Source: Furcasterigmium furcatum (Eukaryota; Ascomycota; Sordariomycetes; Glomerellales; Plectosphaerellaceae). Taken from it: a stretch of DNA of 64,000 bases. Both the position numbers and the translations under genes were made by a program. A model generated the notes under the pieces. The model saw only the letters and a program-made list of their open reading frames with translations. It was not told the DNA's origin and made no database searches. Below are positions 1-11,400 of this stretch, one piece after another. Each line of letters opens with the position of its first letter. Within the stretch, counting starts at the first letter, position 1. The stretch lies in the NCBI GenBank assembly GCA_001599815.1, contig BCIA01000001.1, positions 2,174,934 through 2,238,933 of the forward strand. The letters run 5' to 3'.

Positions 1-846
1 GCTCGATGGTGGGCTCGACGCTGCGCTTCTTAAGCAAGTTGAACGTCCGCCCGAAGAGCTCGGAGACGGTGGCCGCGGAGGGCGCAGGAGAGGAGTGGTC
101 CTGGCCCGGATAATGGGTTCGGCCTGCGACGAAGGAGTTTATGTCATTTTCGAGGGTGTTGAGGATGAAGCCCCTGTCTGCGAGGGCAGACTCAACGGTC
201 GACCGGCTCTTGGACGGGACGAGGATGAAGTCTGAGTAGTAGGTCGAGATGAAGAAGATGGGGATGCCGGCGAGGGCCAGGGGGGACGTGAGCTCCATGA
301 TACGGCCGACGATATCGACGTCGCCGCTAATGACGGATAGTGCGTTGTAGGACTCGCTGGAGATGAAGACGTCCTTGCGCCGGTCTTTGGGGAGGGCGTC
401 GATGGCGGGCTGGAAGACGGATGTGGCCCAGTCGGTGTGGCAGACGACTGAGCACTCAAGCGGTGTGACGGAGACGTTGAGAAAGGCGTGCTGGTGCTCC
501 TTATCGAGCCCTGGGAGGGCGTGGTCGGGCCATTTCCTGTCGCTGGTGGTTGTTTGGGTCTGCGGGAGGAGGGTCTTGAGGACGGGTTGGAGCCATGATG
601 AGTAGAGGTCGCGAGGGAAGTGGATGAGAGACACTTGGCCGGGCTGGAGCAGAGTGTTAGTTGACTCGCTTCTTCTTTTCAAAATATTCTGCCAGATGAG
701 ATGGATGAGGTGTATTTATCCAAGGGACTGGGGTGCGGGTGAGAGAAAGACACAAGACACCACACGACCTCCTCTCGTGGCACTCATCAACAACCAAGAA
801 TAAAACTCACCAGGAACGTCGCCTGAACATTCATCGTGGTAGCCAT
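1..846 (-). CDS. ACT-domain protein, CASTOR-like (partial, 3' end off window)
   Basis: Two exons are visible: 846..811 (12 codons) and 643..1, with a 167-nt intron (810..644) that has a GTGAGT donor, a CTAAC branch site and a CAG acceptor. About 226 residues can be read before the edge. The segment around residues 22-30 (SLIHFPRDLY), the ECSVVCHTDW stretch and the later GIPIFFISTYYSDFILV stretch match the paired ACT domains of the CASTOR/GATS-like family (ACT_7). In animals CASTOR1 senses arginine upstream of TORC1. Whether fungal members bind an amino acid is not known to me, so the sensor role is inference. The start is supported because exon 1 joins exon 2 in frame and yields a family-like N-terminus. 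The C-terminal part is missing only because of the window edge. Confidence 0.8.
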
Positions 847-3800
847 CTTGTCTCTCTCATTCTCCGGCACCTGAAGTGCTGGGAGATGCGGTGTTTTCGC
901 GTTCGCAGTGAAATGACACACCCTCTGTTGTGACTAACACACGACTCGGACCTCAAATGCGCCCCCGACTCGGAGTGCGGCTCACCGGAGCAGCGCCTCG
1001 GCTCCGTGCTGCAGGGTCCAGGTGTTGACGCAAGAGAGCGCCCTTCTCGTTGGACGATTCCCTTGTCAGATCTCAGAGGATCTTCGGCTATCGATCCCAG
1101 AGAACCAGGAGTCGCAGAGGACGGACTTGGACAGGAAGAAAAAAGCAAGAATTCTTCCGTGTAGAGGATCGTGACCAGTCGGGTGGAGGGGTCGATCGCG
1201 CGTAGCTTGCGGGCGTTGGAGATGCGCCAGCGAGATAAGGGAGGGGAGCCGATGTGGAGTTGGACAGGGCCGGCCAACAAGGCCAGGAGGGGTTCGACAG
1301 CTAGCCGCGGAGGGCGACGAGATAGGTTTGTGTAAGAGACTTGACGATAACGACAGGGCCGAGGACAACCCGTGATGTGTGTTGGAGGATGGGATCTGCG
1401 TCTGCCGGTGGATGTTGGCGAGGTGATATTAGTAGCCGTACTCGAACTACTGCCGGTGACTGCCCGGAAGCATTTAGACTCTGGTGGCGGCCGGTTGACA
1501 GGTCCTCCCAGCTGATCTTGCTGGCGCAGCGCTATCGCGAGTCTCTGACGTGGTGTCGTTGCGACAACGTGGCCCAGGTGACCGGCGCAGCGGGAATGAT
1601 TGGTAGTGTCGGTAGGGGGGGGAGGGAACAAGAAGGACGGGATTCGCTGCGATAATCTGGAGTAGGACTAATGCTCCGCGCCGAGGTGTTTCTTTGTCGT
1701 CCCGGCGATGGGTGATGCCGTGCGTCGGTCTTGGCCGGATGCGGCGATACGATCTGGGGAAGACACCTGAACTAAAGGGAACAACACTCTGATATCTAAA
1801 AGGACATGGAACGGATGGACGTGAAATCCATCACGCGGTAAATATGTACTTGTAATCATGAGGAACGTGAGCGAAGACAGGACGAGGCGCACCGCTCTTA
1901 CATATCCGCGTTACCAACACACCCTCCACGTCCCCCGACCCTCACCCTTGTGGTAGGTTTACCCCGGCGCCAGGGAGGATCAGGCCTAGCGGCCACAGAC
2001 CACCGACAAGGACAGCTGCAGAACACAGCGGGAGGACAGGGGTCGAGGCGCGGGCTGGGGTCTTGTGGTTTCTTGCACTTGCTTGCGCGACGCAGCGGCT
2101 GTTGTCGTCGCATCGACATCGTCATGGTGCGCCGGGCGGACGGGGCAGGGGGCTTGGACAGCTGCCGTTTTGGGCGCCCTGCATGGGCTCTTTGGGGGTT
2201 GTCTCAGTGTTCGACAGCTGGACAGGTTGGGGTTCGCTGTTCGACAAGTTTTCAGGGTGCTTGGGCGTGGGGGACCCTGGAGATCGATACAGTAAATGAG
2301 TCTCGGCATCATGCATATGTTTATGAGAGCGCAAGAAATGGTCTGTTTCTACCTACCTATGTAGAAGATCTTCCAAGCATCTCTGAGACCCTGTCTTCTT
2401 TGTAACTGATAGAACTCGTAAAGGGGCTAGGTCGACGCTCAGCGCATTGGCCAGCGTCTTTAGTCATCCCAACGGCGGAGCGTTTCTTCCCAGCCCGGCC
2501 ACCTCCCGAAGCTCAGCTTCTCGTCTTCCAATCAACTCACCGAGCATCAATAATCAAGAACACCACACCTAATATCACAAGGCCCTACAGCTATACTTGA
2601 TCCCGGATCTCAGGAGCCTCTGACGCCATATCCTCCCCCGTCACACCACGAGGCGCACCCCGCATCGCATAACCCCGGGTCCAGGCCCCCTGACACCCTC
2701 CATCACCAACGGCCACTACACTTTGGGACATATATTGGCCGCCTCGGCAGCCCCATCGCGTGAGATCTGACGCGATGCCGTCAACATTGGAGGGGCGGGC
2801 CTCCTAGTTCGCCAACTTTGGGTTGCCTCCCTGGCCCTTGACGCTCGCTGTCACCACACCCAGCCCTCCGCCCTACGCTCACTCATCCCATCTCCGTGCA
2901 TTGGACGATTCCCGATATATATACCACGTCCCCGTTAGGCATAGAATGACGTCGGCCCATCTCGTGACGGCTCCCAGCTGCCCGTATTGCCAACCATCGT
3001 GTCGGCGCTGAGTCGAGCCCGTCAGCCGTAGGCAGTGGCCCTCTTCCACCCTCGTTCTCACCACATATGGCGGGTGTGTCGACCCCGGCAACCCAACCCC
3101 ACGCACGCAGCAAGTAACTGTCCAAACGCCTGGTCCACGACCACGCGAACCAGTCCCGAGAAATGGCACCTCATGCAGCAAATCCCACGCATGTCCTCCG
3201 AACCGACGTCGAGCCCCACCCGGACAGCCGCCCTCCAGCGCCCGCTGGGTCTTGGGCTCCGCGGTCCGTCTGGCAGCTGGCGAACAAAAGACCCATCCTC
3301 TGACGTACGAACGTCCTCCAGGCCGACAGCTACTGGCCTTGACGGGACCCTGCACCGCTCCGGCTGCAGCGATCGATGCAACCGCGCCTCATACGTGGGG
3401 CCGTCGAGACCCTGTTGCTGCAACATCCCTTGCCCGCTGCAGCGCGGTGCCCTCTTTCACCTGCTTGCGCTGCTTGCGCTCGGGGGCAAGGCCGAGGATA
3501 GCCTGCTGAGGCCGCGGTGATGTGACATGTCGCCCGCATTGGGCTGCTGGCAGAGTGCTGTGCCTGCCGAGAACGTGTCGCTTCCAGCACGCCGGACTGG
3601 CGGGTGGCGGCCCGCTGGGAGGGGATTGGCGAGATTGGCGATGGGGTGCTCGTCCTTGGGGGTCCCGCCGGGGAGGGCGGGAGGTGAGCTCATCTCGTTG
3701 GCGGCTGGATGGAACGGAGACGTCATGACTGCGTTGGTAAAGTGTGCTCCGCGCATGGGAGTCATCGAGCAGCACGTATCGGCGACTGACTGAGGCTTCG

Positions 3801-5434
3801 AGACTCATCCCAGGCTCATGGCCGAGGGAGTATGGAGCCCCTGAGCACTGATTCATTGCCCATGCCGGGCGTCGGTAGGGGAGATCACACCGATAGCTTT
3901 GGCTGATTTCATGCAGGTCAGTCAGTCCACGGCTCGTGCCCTTTCACCTACCCATATCACCAGGGGCGGGTGGTCTAGGTACGGCTCGGTGGCTTGGGCT
4001 CTTGCCATACTTTTCTGCTGACTGTTCTTCGGACCGTGGCCATCCTGCCCGTATGTCTGGTGCCCAATATGCCATAAGCACATCCCTATCAGGAAGGTCT
4101 ATAATCTCCGCATATCTTGTCCATCTCCTCCCCAGAACTGCCAGCTTCGCGGCCCACCTTAGAGTAAAGATCAGGCTACCTTACCTTGTGCCGTCCGGAT
4201 GGGCTCTCCTTCGAAATGCTAGGAGTAGATTTAGCAGTCGCCAGGATTATCTGGAATTCAGTAAGCCTTACCTTGATTCCCTAGAACGCGGAGAGAGATC
4301 ATCTCAATTATCTGAGGCTCAATCTGCTGCATCCTAGCCGAAGTGGTCGCTTTGAGGGCGAGTCTATCCTCATGCTGGTGTTGCGGTGCAACTCAGGGGA
4401 GTGTCGGGCATGAGTCTTCCCTTCGAAGCGGACTTTGTGAAAATAAGGAGTCTTCCTCCTGGTTTCTTATCGACTTGGACAGTCTGTTTGGCTGAGGCAT
4501 AATGGTACCGTGTGGTTGTGCCGATGGACGGACGGCTGACTCTGGCACAGATCCCACGGGCAGGGTCCCGATGTCCCCAGATGCAGGTGAAGGGGCTGGC
4601 CTTGAAATCTTCCCCTAGGTACTACATTGAAAGTCTGAGATATCTCGGGCTCCCGATGCGGTATATCCCCATGAGACAGTTCCTTCAAAAGGTTTGAAAG
4701 GCGTGTGCGAGAAAAAGTATGGCGGATGCGCGAGCTTGTCATTTCGTTGGGAAGAAGTGGAAGTCCAATTCATCCAAAAAGACCACCTTCTTCTGACTCA
4801 GGCCTTTGAATTCCTGAGGCGACAATGTCTACTCTCACCACCCCTGGAAAGGTTGGTGGGAAGGTCACACAAAGACCAAGGCACCCCTAGCCCCTGACCC
4901 CTGAATGATGCCAAGGATCGCCGGCCGCCTTGTCTGCGGGAGGCTCACCACATCATCAGTTTCTTGTCTGACCAAACATGGACCCCATTGAAGGCTTAGG
5001 GCCTTGTAACGCCGAGACAAAGTGAAAATCCGGGCGTAGAGCTTTTCGGTTTGCGTTGATCCGCCACAGGATGGAAGGCGCTCAAGGTTGGGCCACGAGC
5101 TCCGCCCCCACGTTGTTGGCTCTTTCCTCGTCAACACCAACTCAACCTCAGGGCCAACGTGCCTTTCCAATATTCACTTCAGTTTTCACCGGCCACTTAC
5201 CTCTCCCCCTCCTTCCTCTCTTCTCTTCCATCTCTTCTCCTCCCTTCACCACAACACGCGCCCTCTCTTCCATCTCTTGACCACACACTTGACACCTCCC
5301 TCGCACCCACCCTTCCTCGTCGCAACACCCCCAAGATACACGCGCTCTCGACTGATTACCCCTTCCTTGACTCCTCTGCCAGTTTTCCGACAACTCGCAG
5401 CACGGAAAGACCAGTCGGTCCATCGCTTTCCTCC
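847..5434. other. 4.6-kb stretch without a supportable gene
   Basis: Open frames here are short, overlap on both strands and show no recognisable domain, as expected by chance in GC-rich DNA. The longest is a minus-strand frame at 831..1631, which is proline/arginine-rich in parts and overlaps the start of the ACT-domain gene. The last 300 bases (about 5150-5434) are strongly CT-rich and are probably the promoter and leader of the downstream giant gene. I saw no tRNA, rRNA, terminal repeats or transposase remnant. Confidence 0.6.
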
Positions 5435-8400
5435 ATGGATCCAAAAGGAGCCGTGGGGGGTGGCTCAACCTGCAAGGCCCCCGTCGCAGAGGCTCTGTTC
5501 AACCACCTCGTCCTACCTCCGAAGCTGCCAGATCGTCCAGAGTTCATATCTGACGATGCAAGACTCCCCGATGCGCTTGTTTCTCTGCTCCTCCGCGCCT
5601 GCAGGTCACTCCAACATGTTCGCGCTGTCGATCCTGGAACGATATCCACTTGGAAAATCATCGAGAAGTCGTTGAGCAGCACCCGAGTCTTGAGGGGGGA
5701 TCATCTGGGCAAGCAGACTCTACTGTCAGCTTTCCATGATCTCATCCATTATGACGATGCTGCGTGGCTTGCACTACATGTAGCGCAGCAAAACTCCGGT
5801 CTTCTGATCCACCGCGACTCCAGGTACGCTACCCGTCACTCCTCTGGCACTCCTGAACACGGCTCCCTGACACATCTCACAGCAACGGCACCATTGTCTT
5901 CGAAGCCTTTGAGATTTCTGCACCTCCCTCCAAGGTTCTTGAGGCCATCCATGCATTGTCATGGTCGTTTCCGGCTCGCGTCGTCGCCGTGCCACTCCAC
6001 GTCTTCGCGGATCCCTCATTCGGCGACAACCTTGCCAGCTTCCTCGAGCAGGCTGGTACGGAGACTTTCGACCGCTTCGCCGCGAAAGTGCAGAAAGGAG
6101 GAGCCACTATCACCGAGTCTCGGGATTGCCCCAGGCCTGATCTTATCTGTCAGATGCTCATGTCGTTGCTTGAGGGACTTGGAAGTGCCGCCGTTGTCCA
6201 GCAGGTTACCAAAAAGGTCAGAGACGATGTGGTTCTCAGTTCAGCCCAATCCGAGAGACCTTGGCGCCGTTCACCAGACTGGCTTCTCTTGCGCGTCTCT
6301 CTATCTCGCCTTCTCATCACCCATCTGGGCCATCTCGAACCCGGCATCCATAGAGTCTACTACAAGTTCCTTCTCTGCGCGGCCTTCGCGCTCGTTCTGA
6401 AGGACTGTGCCGGAGTTCTCAGTCCTGACAAGGTCTTCATGCTTCGTTCCAAGCTTTGCCGCCGCTTGGCCAAGCTTGATACGGACCGTTCCTCCGCCTC
6501 GGGGCTTTTGCGGTCCGTCTATGAATCCTTCTTCGACGGCTCCTCCGACTTCTTCAATGACTCGGTTTCGGAAGTCGCAACCCAGATCACCAAGGCCTGG
6601 ACCGACTTCAAGGCGCACACTACTCGAGCTATCCCGCTGCTACCAACAAAAGCTCGCGACAACGAGACCAAACTCTCCCTGGTCAACAGTGGCGGTCCGC
6701 TCCTGCAACTTCTTGCCCAGAAGAGCAGTGCACCGACTCGACAAAAGCCTTCTGAGCTTCCCATCTTGGTAGAAGGTACTGTCTCGCAAGTGCACCGTCT
6801 TGCGCAGCAGCATTCCAGGCTTGTCGATCATGAGAAGTCGGCCATTCACGAAGGGTTGAGTATCGACTGGGAAAGCCCTGAGGAGTCATGTACCATCCTA
6901 TCGCGGCTGATCACCCAGCACCGTGAGATGGTGGGCAATGTCTTCCAGGGGGACGCGCTGCTGATGAGCCGGCATCTTCTGGTACTCTTCTCCCTCTGGG
7001 TAGGAATGGACCTCGCAGCCACGGCTGCCTGTCCACTCCTGCTGCAGTACCACCCTGGCTTCATGCCGGAGTCGCTAGACAGCATGTGCTTGCCAACATT
7101 GTCCGAGATGGAAAGACTCCAAAGAGTACAGGTATACCTGGCGGATCGCATCGAAAAGTCTCGGGAGGACTGTGGCACCATCTTCGACCATCCCAGGAGA
7201 TCCAACGCATTTCCAGTCCAGTTTGTTCGGACCACGTCGGCTGGTGTTTCCATGGTCTCCGTGGGCCGCGATATCGACGAGGCGTCTACCAAAGCGAGGA
7301 AGGCAAAGGAAATTGAACTGAGGGATCTGAAGAACGAATATGATGACCTGACGGAAGAGATTCGGAACGGCGTGTGCATCTGCGTGAGGACAACTGACGG
7401 CATGATGGATGTTCGTGGCTGCCACAAGTGCTTCTGCTTCCGGAAGCGAAGGCGCCTCGCTATACGGGTGCATGAGGACTTCCTCCCATCAACAGACACG
7501 GAAATGGGGGACATGCATCGCGCCGCGATTCTCTTTGAGCTTCTCATGCCCCGCTACCTCCGACACTACCGCACTGCTACTTGGATGCTGAAGATGCTTG
7601 GCTGCACGACCCAGCCAACCTCTACGACCACACCCGCTCTTCTCCTCGAAGACTCAGAAGCCCTCGCCCATCGAGTCCCCAAGTCTGCCTTTGATTCCTC
7701 CTTGACTCTGGCGTCGAAGAGCAAGTCTTTTTTGCAGACCCACTACAAGGAGCTTAAGCTCCCGAAGCGCTTGGAAGAGGTTGTGCTCCCCTTCGGCGCC
7801 AGCTTTGCCTACTATGACCATGTGCACCAGGCGTGGACAGATGAAATTCCGTCTGTACCTTGGTATGAGACTCTTCTGGGACCATGGGTGCCGAAAGGTT
7901 TGCCCAATCCCTACGAATTCGCCGAATGTTACATCGATGCCGAGACTTTACCCCCCTCCTCATACAATATCGTGGCTCGCGCCACGCAGCACAGCCGTCC
8001 AGACGACATGTCTGTGCATGAGTTCTCCGCTCTACAGCGAATTCTTTCCTCAAGGGGTCGGCGATGGCTTGAAGTGTTGGCTGAGCTCGGATCTCCCAAT
8101 ATCAACTTCAGCAGCAGCGTCGCTGCAGCGCTCATCAATCACATAGCCATCCAGGCTGGCCCATCGACTTTCGAGCGAGGATTGTTGCGCGAGGCTCACA
8201 TCATTTTCAGTGATGAGGCCTTTTGCGGCCGACTACTGGAACAGCTCACTGCCCGGCTGAACACCCTGGCCCCTTCAAGCTGGCGGGAGGTTCAATTTTT
8301 GAGCATCATCGTCACTCTCGCTTTGCGACTCTACCTCCTGTGCCCCCCCGGATACAAGACTGAGGCGAACAAAATCCTTCGAAAAATTCGGGATATCACA

Positions 8401-11400
8401 TCAAACTGGATCAACATCCTCCGCAAAGTGGTGCGGTCGACGAGCGACGCGGGTGCTGCGCAGAAAGCGGCGACTTGCGCATTCTGGTCGGCTCTCCTTT
8501 GTCGCCAAACTTTCTCCATTTATGAGAACGACGGAGATGAAAACCCTGGGCCTATCGAGGCCCACGATGTGCAATGTTTCTTCCGGGCGTCCATCACTCT
8601 ACAGGAGAATATTCTGGTTGACTTGGATCAATTGGATAAGAGTCTGAAGCAGCGGCTCGTGCGGGACCTGATCTCGACATACAGGATGCGAGAAGTCATT
8701 CAAGAATGGATGAATGACAACCCATCGGCGCTTGAGAGCGCCATCTCTGAGACCTGGTCAGATGTCGGGGGTGCTTCCAGGAGGCAATACTCTGCCTGGG
8801 CCCCGAACCCCCGGACAGGATGACTGGTGGGTTAAGTCACGGACCGCCAAGACGAGGAACTGCGCTTCACAAGTCGTTCACTTCCATCTTCTGGAAGGCC
8901 ATCTCCTCGTGGATGGGAAGCCCCTGGGCAGACTTCCATTGGAAATGACAGACGATGCCGGCGTGCGCGAGATCTTCGGAAAGCAACACCTCCTGACTCG
9001 GCCATCGAACCTGGATGGCATGCAATACCGGCTCACCAATACTATCTCATCCCATGAGATTCACTTTGGGACTGGAGGAGGTCGGGTCATCATTCGTGCC
9101 AGACTGAACGGGTCTCTATGGGAGTACGTTCCATGTGCCATCTTCAAAGGCGAGGTTGTTGAAACAGACCTGCCTGCCAGCCTTGTCGATGATTGCGTCC
9201 ACTGGCTCAACCTGAACACTGGCGAGCTCCAATGCCGCCGCAAACCCAAGATTTGGCAACATGAGAAGAAGTCGAACTGGGTCCTGGATGTCCGTGAGCG
9301 CAGAGCAACGAGGCACAAGGAGGCCAATGGCATAGGCCTCCACGGCGGCCAGTCTGCGAAACGGCAGGGTAAACGGGGCAGTTACCTCGTGGAGCCCAGA
9401 TCGCGCCTTGGTCAACAGATTGCCAACATCTTCCGCGGTTTCGAGGACCCAGACAAGCTGACAATTTACCAGCCGATCATGGGCAGGTTGACCGTCGAGA
9501 TGAAGAGACTAGAGATCCGATTTCTAGTCAACCGCAAGAAACTGCTTTTCTGTCCTCAGCTCAAAGCTGAAGTGGATCCTATTCAGGACGCCGGCACTCT
9601 CTACGGGCTCTCAAGCAAGATTGTTCTACGAAGCATCTCTAACGAACACCGCAAGAGTATTCTTGTGCCCAGAGGGCAGTTCTTCTGGGAGCGCAATGGC
9701 ATGCACGTCAAGGTCACCATCGCCAACCAAGGAACGTACGCCCGGTTCACCATCGACCCCGTCCTCGGCCGCCTCACTTGTGCCCCCGAGCCGCGTCTTC
9801 TCTACATGAAAGCAGCCTTGCATGCTCTGACTTCTTTCCCCATTCCAGACTCTCTGACTCTCCGCACAGGCACCGAAGAGGCCCGGGGATGTCTTCGGGC
9901 GGCGTCTAGCCAGCATTGGGGCCCCCTGGATCCTGTTTCTCTAGACATGCTGTCAGTCATTCGTTCTCTCGCTCCAGAACGGTCTTACTATCCCCGGGGC
10001 AAGAAGCTGTACCAAAAGGTTGCCTGGATTGATGGGCTCACCATGACAGTCCAAAACGAGGGACTCGTTGCACTTGTTGACATCATTCGACAAGAATCAG
10101 ACAGGCTCCAGAGACTGCAGCCGCCACCTCCTGGTTGCACGCAAGCTGCACTCGCAGCGACGGCATTGTCGACTACCCCGAAGGAACACCCAGAAGATTG
10201 TGACTGCGATGCCTGCCACCTCCGGTGCCGTGGCCGCCTTCGCCGCCAGTTGTACGAGCGTCTCCCGGAAGGCCTGTCGTTGCTCTATCGAGCGTGCGCG
10301 ACTCTCACGTATGTGTCTCGTGATCGAGAACTCCAGTCGCAGCACAGCACACAAGTCTACCGAACCACCTCGGCTTTGGTCCTTGGTCGTATTGACGAAG
10401 AACAGTTTGAGATATCTCACACAACACCGCTCACATCTCTTCTGAGGGGAGTTGAAAACATCGGCGGCTTTCTTGAGACCTCGGCGCCCCTTGATATTCA
10501 GCTTAACTTGGATTCCGACCTTCGAGTCTCTTGGGGCTCTCATGTTCAGACATGTCGTCTTTCGGGCCCGGACAAGCACTACGATGTAGTCTTTTTGCTC
10601 GGACTCCTCGCTTTTGGGCAGCGCAGCGACATGAGATTGCTGAAGTGGCTCTTGTCTCTGGCCTGCAAGTCCAGCCTTCGGGCCATTGAACCTCCGGAAC
10701 ATGCTAGCTTCGGAGATTTCCAGCCGTTTGAGAAGCCATCAAAAGATGTCTTCGTGAACGCAATCTTGTGCAACCAGCCTGGTCACATTCCGAAGAAGCC
10801 CAAGAAAGGCCGTCATCAGACCGGCACGACCTTCAAGGATACCCAGAAGGAAGAGGCGGAGCAAGTCGCAGCCCTCCTACTAGAGCAGTGGCCAGATGTT
10901 CCTGAGTCCCTGGCAGACCTCGAGGGAAGGGTTGAGCACCTCGACCTTGAAAGCATTGACTTGCGACGCATCTGGAAGATGTTGCACAATCAAATGCAGA
11001 GACTATCCCACAACCACAACCTCAGTGAGTATCTTAGCCGACTCGAAGCGACAGCAAGGAACACACACCCGACATCAGGAACCATTCACGAGGCAGCGAC
11101 ACAGATATGGAAAAAGTCACCCCAGGCCCTGCTTTGTTTCGATTATAAACCCCGGAAAGAGGCTATCTTCTCCGTACCGCAGCTTGCTGATGATCTGGCT
11201 ATGAAGCCGTACAACACGCCCGACCAATCCATGGTCGAACAGTCAGCAACGAAGTCTGTCAAGCAGACTCAAGTTGATCCTATCAGCAGCAATCATAAGC
11301 GACATGTCCAAGCCCATGCCCAAGCCGAAGGTCCCTCCTTGCCTCAGGAGATCTCAATCTTGAAAGATATCGTGGCCTATTTCAGATCGTCGTCGAATGC

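Noticed and set aside
831..1631. 266-residue minus-strand frame overlapping the ACT-domain start
   Set aside because: No ATG context, domain or splice logic. It overlaps the supported first exon of the ACT-domain gene in another frame.
2879..3856. Overlapping 150-160-residue frames on both strands
   Set aside because: High GC gives chance open frames. Composition is Arg/Pro/Cys-rich and nothing resembles a known fold.
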